The notes below the pieces were generated by a model. It was not told the DNA's origin and searched no databases. It worked only from the letters and a program-made list of their open reading frames with translations. Source: an uncultured Flavobacteriia bacterium (GTDB taxonomy: Bacteria; Bacteroidota; Bacteroidia; Flavobacteriales_D; Crocinitomicaceae). Taken from it: a DNA stretch of 39,564 nt. The stretch is from NCBI GenBank assembly GCA_903873915.1, contig CAIQQH010000076.1, positions 1-39,564 of the forward strand. Reading direction: 5' to 3'. Below, one piece after another: positions 24,846 to 33,723 of the stretch (the first letter of the stretch is position 1; each line of letters opens with the position of its first letter). The position numbers and the translations under genes are program-made.

Positions 24846-26036
24846 TCATTCTTTGGTCGATTCAATCGCTTCGCAAATGATTTTTCCGGCTTTACGAATT
24901 TCCTCCTCGCTTATGTTTAAGGGTGGAGAAAGTCTGAAGCTGTGCGGATGAGATAAGAACCAAAAACTGATCAATCCATGTTCAAGGCAACGATCAACCA
25001 CGCGCTGAACACGCTCGCTCGATTCCATGTCAAAGGCGAACATCATTCCTATGCGGCGAATTGCCATTATTTCCTTTTCTTTCCCGATCAGTTCCTCCAA
25101 TAGCTGACCTAAGCGTTCAACTTCGGCGTAATCAATTTCACTCGTCAAGACATCAATGAAGGCATCAGCGGCTGCACAAATGACGGGGTGACCTCCAAAG
25201 GTGGTGATGTGACCCAGCATAGGAGCATGGGTAAATTCCCACAAGTTTTCACGCGACGACACCAATGCTCCAGCGGGCATTCCACCCCCCAAGGCTTTTC
25301 CAAGTGTTAAAATGTCAGGAATTACGTTGAAATGTTCAAAGGCAAAGTTTTTGCCTGTTCGACCGAGACCGCATTGGATCTCGTCGAATATAAGTTGAGC
25401 GCCCACTTCTGTGCATCGTTCGCGAAGGGCGAGTAAAAATTCTTTTGACGGAATGCGCACACCGGCATCACCTTGTACCGTTTCAATTATTACCCCGGCA
25501 GTTTTTTCGGTGATGCTTGCTAAGTCTTCGATTTCATTGAATCGTAAAAAACGAACATCGGGAAGGAGGGGTCTGTATTTTTGTTTTTTAAGTTCGTTTC
25601 CCGACACGCTCAATGAACCATGCGTGCTTCCGTGGTATGATCCGCGAAAGGAGACAAGTTCGGTTCGCCCAGTTACACGCTTAGCTAATTTTAAGGCCGC
25701 CTCATTGGCTTCTGTTCCTGAATTCACCATGTAAACGGCATTCAAGCGTTCAGGCAATAGGGCAACAAGTCGTTTTGCTAAATTCAATGGCGCATCTTGA
25801 ATGTACTCGCCATAGACCATCACATGCAGGTATTGATCAACTTGCTCGTGAATGGCTTTCACCACCTTTGGATGACGGTGGCCGATATTATTCACCGCGA
25901 CACCTGAAATCATATCCATATAGGCCTTTCCGGACTTATTATAAATATAGATTCCTTCCGCACGATCGACATCGATGAGAAAGGGGTGTTGGTTGGTTTG
26001 TCCAAGCAACTGAATGAAATCATCTTCGCGAGACAT
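24846..26036 (-). CDS. Class III (acetylornithine/ornithine-type) aminotransferase
   Basis: This 396-aa PLP enzyme of the aspartate-aminotransferase superfamily, class III, shows GVAVNNIGHRHPKVVKAI, NSGTEANEAA (106-114), RGSYHGSTHGSLS (131-143), Asp218 in LIFDEIQCGLGRTG and the Schiff-base Lys247 in LTLGKALGGGMPAGA. The fold and chemistry are certain, but the substrate is not: relatives act on acetylornithine, ornithine, 4-aminobutyrate or lysine. No arginine genes are nearby. It is the last gene of the transketolase operon, 25 nt after the transketolase C half. The C-terminus ends normally, a few bases before repeat copy B. Confidence 0.88.
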   Translation of the reverse strand: MSREDDFIQLLGQTNQHPFLIDVDRAEGIYIYNKSGKAYMDMISGVAVNNIGHRHPKVVKAIHEQVDQYLHVMVYGEYIQDAPLNLAKRLVALLPERLNAVYMVNSGTEANEAALKLAKRVTGRTELVSFRGSYHGSTHGSLSVSGNELKKQKYRPLLPDVRFLRFNEIEDLASITEKTAGVIIETVQGDAGVRIPSKEFLLALRERCTEVGAQLIFDEIQCGLGRTGKNFAFEHFNVIPDILTLGKALGGGMPAGALVSSRENLWEFTHAPMLGHITTFGGHPVICAAADAFIDVLTSEIDYAEVERLGQLLEELIGKEKEIMAIRRIGMMFAFDMESSERVQRVVDRCLEHGLISFWFLSHPHSFRLSPPLNISEEEIRKAGKIICEAIESTKE

Positions 26037-26061
26037 CTGAACCTTGAATTAAAAAGAAGTA

Positions 26062-27021
26062 CTAAGCTTTTTTGCGCGCAAGAACTTTGTGAACAGCATT
26101 CACTACATCTTGAGTGTCGATGCCATATTTGGTCATCAATTCCATCGGTGTTCCGCTTTCTCCAAAGGTGTCATTGACTGCCACATACTCTTGAGGCACT
26201 GGGCTTGTGCGTGCTAGGAATTGCGCGACAGAATCGCCAAGTCCACCGTGTAGCATGTGTTCTTCAGCTGTCACCACACAACCTGTTTTACCAACTGACT
26301 TCATGATTGCGTCTGTATCGAGTGGCTTGATCGTGTGCATGTTGATCAATTCTACTGAAATCCCAGCTTCTTCTAGCGCTTTCAAGGCTTCAATAGACTT
26401 CCATACCAAATGTCCACAGGCAATAATGGTCACATCTGTTCCTTCTGTCAACACATCTGCCTTTCCGATAACGAAATTTGCATCTGGTTTCACAAAAATC
26501 GGCATAACAGGACGTCCAAAACGCAAGTAAACAGGTCCTTCGTGCGCGGCAATGGCGATTGTAGCTTGTTTCGTTTGGTTGTGGTCAGCAGGCACGATGA
26601 CTGTCATATTCGGCAGCATCTTCATCATTCCGATATCTTCCAAAATTTGATGCGTCGCTCCATCTTCACCGAGTGTCAACCCAGCATGCGAAGCACAGAT
26701 TTTTACATTTTTTCGAGAGTAGGCTACAGACTGACGAATTTGATCATACACGCGACCTGTAGAGAAGTTGGCAAAGGTTCCTGTAAATGGAATTTTTCCA
26801 CCAATGGTCATTCCGGCAGCTAGACTAATCATGTTTGCTTCAGCGATGCCTACCTGAAAAAAGCGTTCTGGATTTTCCTTTTGAAAGGCATCCATTTTCA
26901 ATGATCCAGTTAAGTCGGCACACAAGGCCACAACATTCTCGTTTGCACGACCCAGTTCAGCGAGTCCTTCACCAAACCCTGAACGGGTATCTTTATTGCC
27001 GAGAATTTCAAATTCAGTCAT
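26062..27021 (-). CDS. Transketolase, C-terminal subunit
   Basis: This 319-aa protein corresponds to the pyrimidine-binding and C-terminal domains of transketolase. It has [15 protein letters not shown] near the start, the conserved [20 protein letters not shown] with the TPP-activating Glu, and [20 protein letters not shown]. The C-terminal domain includes [16 protein letters not shown] and [20 protein letters not shown]. The ATG at 27021, 2 nt after the vWA stop, is chosen over an in-frame TTG at 27027. It must pair with the N-terminal half at 28380-29222 to form an active TPP enzyme of the non-oxidative pentose phosphate pathway. Split transketolases are common in Bacteroidota, but here the halves are separated by an unrelated gene. 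Confidence 0.94.
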   Translation of the reverse strand: MTEFEILGNKDTRSGFGEGLAELGRANENVVALCADLTGSLKMDAFQKENPERFFQVGIAEANMISLAAGMTIGGKIPFTGTFANFSTGRVYDQIRQSVAYSRKNVKICASHAGLTLGEDGATHQILEDIGMMKMLPNMTVIVPADHNQTKQATIAIAAHEGPVYLRFGRPVMPIFVKPDANFVIGKADVLTEGTDVTIIACGHLVWKSIEALKALEEAGISVELINMHTIKPLDTDAIMKSVGKTGCVVTAEEHMLHGGLGDSVAQFLARTSPVPQEYVAVNDTFGESGTPMELMTKYGIDTQDVVNAVHKVLARKKA

Positions 27022-27023
27022 GA

Positions 27024-28379
27024 TCAAAGGTTTAAAGTTGTTGTTTTATTGGAGTTTATACGAAAATCTTTTTGGATCGAATAGGTCGATGAATGCAAGT
27101 TTTTTTGGCGATACACCACACGGTACGAACCAGGTTGTAGCTGAGTAAAGGTGCTTTTCGACGTTTCATCTAAGTTGCACACCCATTCGATGACTCCTCC
27201 GTCCCGAAGAACAAACACTTGCGCAATGATGGTGTTTATTGACTTGCAATTTAAGGAGCCAGGAGCAGGAATGTCAATGTAGGAGGTGGAACTTTGTGTG
27301 ACATCCACCGTGACATAGGTTCGCGGCAATGTCAATACCTCAACATCGTATTTCCCTGTAAGGTACTTATCGGACACATTCATTTTCTGAACATTCAAGG
27401 TGCTTGTATTACCTTTCAGCACAATGCGCGAATCGATCTGATACGGTTTCGTCGCATTCACAAAGCGCACCTTAATATACCCTTGAGGCGCATCTACGAC
27501 GATGGTATTGTGTGTGTTTTTTGTGATGCTGATGTTCCTTTTTTCTACTGTTGGAATGGTGTTGACCACTAGGTCGTACTTGATGTTCGGGTCAATGATT
27601 AAGGTGTCGGGATTTCCAAAACGATTGATGGTGTGAACAAAGGTGTATTTCAGGTTTTTTGTTCCGGCTTCATAGAGAAACATAGTGACCTCGGTTTCTT
27701 TCGCTTGCTTGTTGGTGTCATTCAGGTTGATTTGCACCGTGGTGTTGGATAGTGCTTTTGAAACTACATTGTTCAAGACATTTCGAAAAGCGTCTTTTGT
27801 TTCTGCATCTGAATATGCACCAATACAATTGAATTTCTCCAGGTAAGACAAGTCGAGCCCCAGTCCGATGACAAAAGGTGTCACTTTCACTCCCTTGTCG
27901 TGCAGTTTTTTTGCGATGACGCAGGGATCATTGTCACAAGCTTCTTGTCCGTCAGTTATGAGGATAATGATATTTCTAGAATTCTGATCCGGAAAATCAC
28001 CAGCTGCAGCCTCCAAAGATCGAGCGATAGGTGTGGTGCCTTTTGCTTCGATGGTACGAATCCGGTTTTTAACATTGTCGAAATTATTCGGTCCAAAAGG
28101 AACTTCTAGCTTCGTATCGTTGCAATCTTGATAGGTAGCTGTAATCGGAGATTGATGGCCATAAACGCGCAGTGCAATTTCAAGATTGGCAGTGCCACGC
28201 AAACTATCTACCGCCTTTGCAAGCAGGTCTTTTGCTGCGTCGATGCGCGATTCCGTTCCACCCCAAAGGGCATTCATGCTATTCGAAGCGTCGAGAATGA
28301 AGAGAATTCTCGTCAGTTTTTCCTGCCCAAAACCTTGAGCTGATAGGAATAGAAATGCTATGAATAGGAGGCGTTTCAA
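27024..28379 (-). CDS. Secreted von Willebrand factor A domain protein
   Basis: This 451-aa protein has a clear signal peptide ([18 protein letters not shown]). A vWA domain at about 22-210 has a complete MIDAS: DASNS (D30, S32, S34), Thr in KGTTPIARS (115-116) and Asp143 in LITDGQE. Residues of about 215-451 look like two or three beta-sandwich modules, with [16 protein letters not shown] and [20 protein letters not shown] among the strands. MIDAS-type vWA domains bind metal and protein ligands. It abuts the transketolase N gene (no spacer) and is followed after 2 nt by transketolase C, so all are likely one transcript. An extracytoplasmic protein between two cytoplasmic enzyme halves is unexpected. 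Its function is unknown. Confidence 0.88.
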   Translation of the reverse strand: MKRLLFIAFLFLSAQGFGQEKLTRILFILDASNSMNALWGGTESRIDAAKDLLAKAVDSLRGTANLEIALRVYGHQSPITATYQDCNDTKLEVPFGPNNFDNVKNRIRTIEAKGTTPIARSLEAAAGDFPDQNSRNIIILITDGQEACDNDPCVIAKKLHDKGVKVTPFVIGLGLDLSYLEKFNCIGAYSDAETKDAFRNVLNNVVSKALSNTTVQINLNDTNKQAKETEVTMFLYEAGTKNLKYTFVHTINRFGNPDTLIIDPNIKYDLVVNTIPTVEKRNISITKNTHNTIVVDAPQGYIKVRFVNATKPYQIDSRIVLKGNTSTLNVQKMNVSDKYLTGKYDVEVLTLPRTYVTVDVTQSSTSYIDIPAPGSLNCKSINTIIAQVFVLRDGGVIEWVCNLDETSKSTFTQLQPGSYRVVYRQKNLHSSTYSIQKDFRINSNKTTTLNL

Positions 28380-29222
28380 TTAATAATCACCGAGAGTTTC
28401 TTCGAGTTGTCCCAAAGCGTCTTCCAATTGAGCTGCATTTGGAGCTACGCCATGCCATTTGTGTGACCCCATCATGTAATCGACCCCTTGACCCATTTCT
28501 GTTTTCATAAGAATCACTACAGGTTTTCCATGACCACACAATGATTTTGCTTTGACCAAGGTATTTTTCATGTCGGTGAAATTGTGTCCGTCCATGGTCA
28601 AGACCTCCCAACCGAAGGCCGCCCATTTCGCATGTAGGTCTCCGAGTGAAATTACATCGTCGACATCTCCATCTATTTGGCGGCCATTGCAGTCAATTGT
28701 CGCAATCACATTGTCCACCTTGCGCGCTGCAGCATACATGGCCGCTTCCCAGATTTGTCCTTCTTGAAGTTCTCCATCACCGTGCAAACAATATACAAGG
28801 TGATTGTCTTTATTCAATCGCTTCACTTGAGCTGCACCAATGGCTACGGACAGTCCTTGTCCGAGCGAACCAGATGCCATGCGGATTCCAGGTAATTTTT
28901 TATCTGTTGAAGGGTGGCCTTGTAGGCGTGTCGACAATTTTCTAAATGTTCCCAATTCATTGACAGGAAAGTATCCAGCGCGCGCCAGAACACTATACCA
29001 GACTGGCGAGATGTGTCCGTTTGAAAGAAAAAATAAATCCTGACCAATACCGTCCATGGTAAAGTTTTCAGCATCGTGATGCAATTGATCAAAATACAAG
29101 AGCGTAAGGAAGTCTGCGCACCCTAAAGATCCACCCGGATGTCCTGAATTTACGCCCGCTACCATGCGAACGATGTCTCTTCTCACTTGAGATGCTATAT
29201 GTTGCAATGCTGTTGTTTCCAT
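28380..29222 (-). CDS. Transketolase, N-terminal subunit
   Basis: This 280-aa protein is the thiamine-diphosphate-binding half of transketolase. It shows SGHPGGSLGCAD (His28), LSNGHISPVWYSVLA, the GSLGQGLSVAIGAA block and the TPP/Mg motif starting GDGELQEGQIWEA at 148 and reaching IDCNG. It is cytoplasmic and interconverts sugar phosphates together with the C-terminal half. It is the first gene of the operon; the only promoter-like feature is TAAATTTC at 29225-29232 (one mismatch to TAnnTTTG), only 2 nt from the ATG. The stop codon directly abuts the start of the vWA gene. Confidence 0.95.
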   Translation of the reverse strand: METTALQHIASQVRRDIVRMVAGVNSGHPGGSLGCADFLTLLYFDQLHHDAENFTMDGIGQDLFFLSNGHISPVWYSVLARAGYFPVNELGTFRKLSTRLQGHPSTDKKLPGIRMASGSLGQGLSVAIGAAQVKRLNKDNHLVYCLHGDGELQEGQIWEAAMYAAARKVDNVIATIDCNGRQIDGDVDDVISLGDLHAKWAAFGWEVLTMDGHNFTDMKNTLVKAKSLCGHGKPVVILMKTEMGQGVDYMMGSHKWHGVAPNAAQLEDALGQLEETLGDY

Positions 29223-29224
29223 CC

Positions 29225-29232
29225 GAAATTTA
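29225..29232 (-). promoter_or_regulatory. Start-proximal -7-like box upstream of transketolase N
   Basis: TAAATTTC on the minus strand differs from TAnnTTTG at one base and ends 2 nt before the ATG at 29222. No TTG is found at the expected distance upstream. If used, the transcript would be leaderless or nearly so. Confidence 0.22.
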
Positions 29233-29360
29233 GAAAGGATTGATTAGTTAGTTTGTAAAATTAGGCTTATTTATTTACTTTAGGGGCGCCTTAAAAGGAA
29301 CTTTATCCCCAAATGCAACCATTTTTCAACATTTGAGGTCTTAAAGTTCACAACTCTAAA

Positions 29361-29735
29361 ATGATGAAACAAATACTGCTGTTTACCATCTTCTTGTCAG
29401 CCGTCAATATGGCTTTTTCGCAAGAAGTTGATGCGCGCCTCACCACGCGATATTCCTCAACTGAACTTGCTGAATTGAAGCAGAATGATCCTGAAAAATT
29501 GACCTTGCTCACTTATGCTTTAGACCATGCGTGTTATATTACAGATTTTCCAAAGGGAAAAGAAAGTGGATTGAATGGAGTGATTGAAATGAATACCAAT
29601 GAACCCATTGATTTTATCGCTTTGGGTCTAGAAATTCAGAAAACAAACCAATACCTGCGCATCACTGGAACTGACAAAATTCTTGTGGTAAAATCAGAAT
29701 GGGTATTGACGAATGAAATGCAAAATAATAAGTAA
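29361..29735 (+). CDS. Small secreted protein preceding the 966-aa type B protein
   Basis: This 124-aa protein of unknown function has the signal peptide MMKQILLFTIFLSAVNMAFS followed by QEVDARLTTRYSSTELAELK. The mature part is about 100 residues, mixed helix and strand, with one Cys (HACYITDF). It ends 2 nt before the start of the large type B T9SS protein on the same strand, mirroring the arrangement at 19654-20106. Both small proteins share a loose SST/ST-E-x-A-x-L-x-x-x-x-x-x-P-E-x-L-type stretch after the signal peptide, too weak to prove homology. Translational coupling with the downstream gene is likely. Confidence 0.68.
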   Translation: MMKQILLFTIFLSAVNMAFSQEVDARLTTRYSSTELAELKQNDPEKLTLLTYALDHACYITDFPKGKESGLNGVIEMNTNEPIDFIALGLEIQKTNQYLRITGTDKILVVKSEWVLTNEMQNNK

Positions 29736-29737
29736 TC

Positions 29738-32638
29738 ATGAAGACAAGAATACTACTTTCCTTTTCTGCCTTGATGCTTGCTGTATCAGGTGCTTTCGCG
29801 CAAATGGTGAATATGGGTGACGCAGGGTATCCGTTAACGAATACCGCAAACTGCAATACTTTCGGAACAAGCTCAACCAATTTCCAAGATCCAGGAGGCG
29901 CAGGAAACTATCCTCCAAACTACAACGATACGATTGTCTTCTGTCCAGATTTGACGACAGGAACGAAGATGTCCATGACTATGGCAACCAACGCTGGTTA
30001 TACGTGGAATGTTGATGGTTCTGATTTCGTATACGTCTATGATGGACCAAATGCATCTTCACCTTTGCTGGGTGTTCACAATTCTGTTTCAGATCCTACG
30101 GGTTTTACACACCAAGCAACTTGGAACAACCCAAGTGGATGTTTGACGGTTGTATTCATTTCCAACGGAACTGTTGAAGGAACTGGATGGTTAGGAAATG
30201 TGCAATGTGGGTATCAGTTTCAGCCATTCGAACCGCACATTGAGGCGTTCGTGAACGGTGTTGGGCCAAACGCATTGAATCCAATTGATACAGGATTTGT
30301 AGATGTGTGTTTTGGCGATTCCATCCTTTTTGTGACTAAACCACTATTTCCTTACAGCTTGGAAACGACTGGTTACGGGTATTCTCAAAACGTAAATTCA
30401 ACCATTATTTTTGATTGGACAGTATCTGATGGTGGGATTTATCCTGCCAATGACTCCATTTGGTTTACGCCACCTGCGCGTTCAGGATATTTAGTAGAAG
30501 TAAAAGTTACAGACCAATTCCCTCAGTTTGAGCGAATGCTCTGCAAGGTTAGGGTCTCTCAGCTCCCGATTTTTGCGGGAACTGGTCCATTGGAAGACAC
30601 TGTTTGTATGGGTCAAACCACCGAGCTCATTGGTGGTGTCACTGCAACAGATACAGTTGGGGTAAACATTCCTGGTGGAACCTTCCAATTGGGTGGAGCC
30701 TACGCAGGAACAACCTATTTGCCGGATGGTGCCGGATTACAATACCAAACAAGTATTCCAATCAGTGGTTTCCCACCAACAGCTACAATCGTAAATGTTC
30801 AGGATTTGAACCAAGTGTGTATTACGATGGAGCACTCCTACGCAGGTGACTTGGAAATTTGGCTGCAATGTCCAACCGGTCAAATCGTACAGTTGGTGAA
30901 CTCCTATTCTCCCGGTTTCTTGCCTGGTGGAACAAGCGGCGGTGGAACTTACATTGGTGACCCCATCGACGACAGTGGAGGTGGCGGCCCGGGTGATGGC
31001 TGGGAATATTGCTTTAGCTCCGTGTTCAATACAATTGGTGCCATGAATGCCAACTGGACGAATACAGTTCCAATTACCAATCCTCCAAATAATGCTACCG
31101 GCAACTCAATGGATCCATCTGACGTGTATGCGCCAAATACATCATTCACGAATTTGGTGGGATGCCCAATCAATGGAAACTGGACGATTCACGTGCAAGA
31201 TAACTTAGGGATTGACGACGGGTATATCTTCGAATGGGGCTTGTTCTTTGATGGTTCATTCTTCCCAGGTCTAGGTGGATACCAGAATACGATTTCTTCT
31301 GATTATTGGGTAAATGACCCAACGATTATTTCAGGACAAAGTGATACAGCCATTGTAGTTCAACCAAATGCACCAGGTGCTCACGACTATATATATCACG
31401 TTACAGATAACTTTGGATGCGATTACGATACAACTGTTACCCTATATGCCTTGGCGTTGCCAACCATCTTCCCCGATACAATTGGTTGTGATTTGACATT
31501 CACGGCATCAGGTACTGTTTCTGTTTCTGGTGGTGTGTGGACAACTACTGATCCGCAAGTGTCTATTCTGCCAAATGCAACCGCCAATAATCCAACCTTC
31601 GTCGCCTCGAGTCCAGGAACCTATACCGTCAGTTTTACGGACAACTCTTGTAATCAGACGGTGACTTCGGATATCATTTATCCGCCTTATCCTGTGATGT
31701 TTGACGATACACTGTTTTGTAGTTTAACATATCAGGTAGCTGGAACCCAAGCATATTCCACAGGAGGTGTGTGGTCGGCATCGTCACCGAATGCTTCTTT
31801 CAGTCCATCGACGAGTACATTGAACCCACTGATTACGGCATCGACATCAGGAAACTATATCATTACATTTACAGACAATGTGTGTAACAATTCGGTATCA
31901 GCGAACTTAACGACAATTGTTCCACCATCCATCTTTACTGATGACATTGGGTGTTATGGAATTTATCAAATCGAGAACACGATTGCTTTTGATGGTGGTG
32001 TGTGGACTGCTTCGGATACTGCGATTCATTACAATCCGGTAAATACAGTAGACAATCCTTTGATCTACACATCAACACCTGGAACTTACCAGATGTCCTA
32101 CACCGACAATACATGTAACATTACATTAACAGCTTTGGTCACCTTCCCTCCAAATGCCTATACTGATGTTTTGGATACAGTGATATGTCAGGGTACCTCA
32201 TACACGGTAAATGCACAAGAAAATTACACGGTCGATAATTTTGTCTGGAACACGGGTGCAACGGGTCCAAGCATTGTGATCGATCAACCGGGTGAGTACA
32301 TTGTTACTGCATCGAATATTTGTCATACGTACACGGATACAGCGACAATTGGCGTGAAAATTTGTGACATCGAAGTGCCAAACATCATTGTGCTTTCATC
32401 CTTAGCAGGTAATGCCGCATTCTTTGTCACCTTTGACGGAGTCGCAGATTTCAACTGTGTCATTCTAAACCGTTGGGGTAACAAAATCTACGAATACAAC
32501 GACCCACTAGGAAAATGGGACGGTAAAACGAGTGGTGGAACCCTTGTGGAAGAAGGAACCTACTTCTACATCATTAAAGCGACCTTCGAAGGTGGCAATG
32601 ATGTGATCAAGCAAGGTATGGTGCAAGTGAAGTATTAA
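29738..32638 (+). CDS. Large secreted protein: CUB-like, P-domain, divergent type B sorting domain
   Basis: This 966-aa protein has the signal peptide MKTRILLSFSALMLAVSGAF (AQ). A CUB-like domain at about 40-155 (DGSDFVYVYDGPN, CLTVVFISNGTVEGTGWLGN) is followed by a PKD/Ig-like segment at about 165-275. A proprotein-convertase P-like domain covers about 340-505 (SYAGDLEIWLQCPTGQIVQL; NWTIHVQDNLGIDDGYIFEW). Three ~75-aa Cys-containing repeats start near 578, 653 and 731 (GGVW core, SPGTYTVSFTDNSC type). The C-terminus (about 881-966) matches gliding-type sorting domains (ILNRWGNKIYEYND, GKWDGKTSGG, EEGTYFYIIKA) but lacks the usual FTPNGDGxND motif. No protease catalytic domain is present, so it is probably a surface adhesin or binding protein. 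A terminator follows. Confidence 0.88.
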   Translation: MKTRILLSFSALMLAVSGAFAQMVNMGDAGYPLTNTANCNTFGTSSTNFQDPGGAGNYPPNYNDTIVFCPDLTTGTKMSMTMATNAGYTWNVDGSDFVYVYDGPNASSPLLGVHNSVSDPTGFTHQATWNNPSGCLTVVFISNGTVEGTGWLGNVQCGYQFQPFEPHIEAFVNGVGPNALNPIDTGFVDVCFGDSILFVTKPLFPYSLETTGYGYSQNVNSTIIFDWTVSDGGIYPANDSIWFTPPARSGYLVEVKVTDQFPQFERMLCKVRVSQLPIFAGTGPLEDTVCMGQTTELIGGVTATDTVGVNIPGGTFQLGGAYAGTTYLPDGAGLQYQTSIPISGFPPTATIVNVQDLNQVCITMEHSYAGDLEIWLQCPTGQIVQLVNSYSPGFLPGGTSGGGTYIGDPIDDSGGGGPGDGWEYCFSSVFNTIGAMNANWTNTVPITNPPNNATGNSMDPSDVYAPNTSFTNLVGCPINGNWTIHVQDNLGIDDGYIFEWGLFFDGSFFPGLGGYQNTISSDYWVNDPTIISGQSDTAIVVQPNAPGAHDYIYHVTDNFGCDYDTTVTLYALALPTIFPDTIGCDLTFTASGTVSVSGGVWTTTDPQVSILPNATANNPTFVASSPGTYTVSFTDNSCNQTVTSDIIYPPYPVMFDDTLFCSLTYQVAGTQAYSTGGVWSASSPNASFSPSTSTLNPLITASTSGNYIITFTDNVCNNSVSANLTTIVPPSIFTDDIGCYGIYQIENTIAFDGGVWTASDTAIHYNPVNTVDNPLIYTSTPGTYQMSYTDNTCNITLTALVTFPPNAYTDVLDTVICQGTSYTVNAQENYTVDNFVWNTGATGPSIVIDQPGEYIVTASNICHTYTDTATIGVKICDIEVPNIIVLSSLAGNAAFFVTFDGVADFNCVILNRWGNKIYEYNDPLGKWDGKTSGGTLVEEGTYFYIIKATFEGGNDVIKQGMVQVKY

Positions 32639-32662
32639 AGTTCTTACATCTTAAAAATAGCG

Positions 32663-32702
32663 CATGGGGCATGGATGAATTCTATGCCCCATGTTTTTTT
32701 TT
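32663..32702 (+). terminator. Rho-independent terminator after the 966-aa gene
   Basis: A perfect 10-bp stem, CATGGGGCAT (32663-32672) with ATGCCCCATG (32684-32693), encloses an 11-nt loop and is followed by nine T (32694-32702). It lies 25 nt after the stop codon. Confidence 0.93.
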
Positions 32703-32712
32703 AGAGAATCCG

Positions 32713-32720
32713 TAAATTAG
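32713..32720 (+). promoter_or_regulatory. Start-proximal -7-like box upstream of GAPDH
   Basis: TAAATTAG has one mismatch to TAnnTTTG and ends 4 nt before the ATG. It lies just past the terminator, where a promoter for the GAPDH gene is needed. Confidence 0.28.
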
Positions 32721-32724
32721 CACC

Positions 32725-33723
32725 ATGAAAAATATCGGAGTGAATGGTTTTGGACGCATCGGCAGGTATTTTACCCGCTTGGCACTTCTTTCTGATGACA
32801 TCAATGTCGCTATCGTCAATGACCTCTCTGATATCCATACCTTAATGCATTTGCTGAAGTACGATAGCATTCACCGAGGTTTTTCACTCGGATTTCACAT
32901 CGAAGGCAATTCGGCTGTTTTCGAAAATGGAAAACGCATTGTCTTTAGTCAAGAATCAAATCCCGCTGACATTCCTTGGGGAATGTATGGCGTTGATACG
33001 GTCATTGAATCTACCGGTCAGTTTTTAACGAAGGTCTTGGCCTCTGCACATTTAGAAGGTGGTGCAAAACGAGTGATCATCTCAGCGCCAGCGATAGGAG
33101 AGGACATCCAAACCATTGTTCTTGGTGTGAATGAAGATTCTATTGATTTCTCTGAACCCATCATTTCAAATGCCTCGTGTACTACAAACAATGCTGCACC
33201 CATGCTCAAGGTCATGCGTGAATTGTGCGAGATCGAAAGCGCATACATCACAACGATACACAGTTACACGACTGATCAGCGATTGCACGATGCGCCACAC
33301 CGCGATTTGCGCCGCGCTCGAGCAGCAGCAACATCTATCGTTCCGACAACAACCGGCGCAGCCAAAGCACTGACACGGATTTTTCCTGATTTGGAAGGAT
33401 GCATTGGTGGATGTGGGGTTCGCGTCCCTGTACCAGATGGATCATTTACGGATTTGACCATGGTCGTGAAAAATCCTCCGAATGTGGAAGCCATCAATGC
33501 TGCAATGAAGCGTGCAGCTGAAACTTCACTGAAAGGAATTCTTTCCTATACGGAAGATCCCATCGTTTCGGTGGATGTGATTGGGAATCCAAACAGCTGT
33601 TTGTTCGACGCCCAATTGACGAGCGTAGTTCATTCGATGGTGAAGGTCGTTGGCTGGTACGACAATGAAGCAGGGTATTCCAATCGCTTGATTGATCTCG
33701 TTCGTAAAGTGAGTAATTCCTAA
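32725..33723 (+). CDS. gap: Glyceraldehyde-3-phosphate dehydrogenase, type I
   Basis: This 332-aa cytoplasmic glycolytic/gluconeogenic enzyme is of full length. The Rossmann motif GFGRIGR is at 9-15 and VNDLSD at 31-36, with the Asp expected for NAD. The catalytic Cys152 is in SNASCTTNN and His179 in TTIHSYT. The substrate-binding RRARAAATSIVPTTTGAAKA and the C-terminal WYDNEAGYSNRL are all present. The widely conserved second Cys of the CTTNC motif is Asn (residue 156), which does not remove a catalytic group. The gene follows a terminator, so it has its own promoter, and its stop overlaps that of the convergent MBL gene. Confidence 0.95.
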   Translation: MKNIGVNGFGRIGRYFTRLALLSDDINVAIVNDLSDIHTLMHLLKYDSIHRGFSLGFHIEGNSAVFENGKRIVFSQESNPADIPWGMYGVDTVIESTGQFLTKVLASAHLEGGAKRVIISAPAIGEDIQTIVLGVNEDSIDFSEPIISNASCTTNNAAPMLKVMRELCEIESAYITTIHSYTTDQRLHDAPHRDLRRARAAATSIVPTTTGAAKALTRIFPDLEGCIGGCGVRVPVPDGSFTDLTMVVKNPPNVEAINAAMKRAAETSLKGILSYTEDPIVSVDVIGNPNSCLFDAQLTSVVHSMVKVVGWYDNEAGYSNRLIDLVRKVSNS

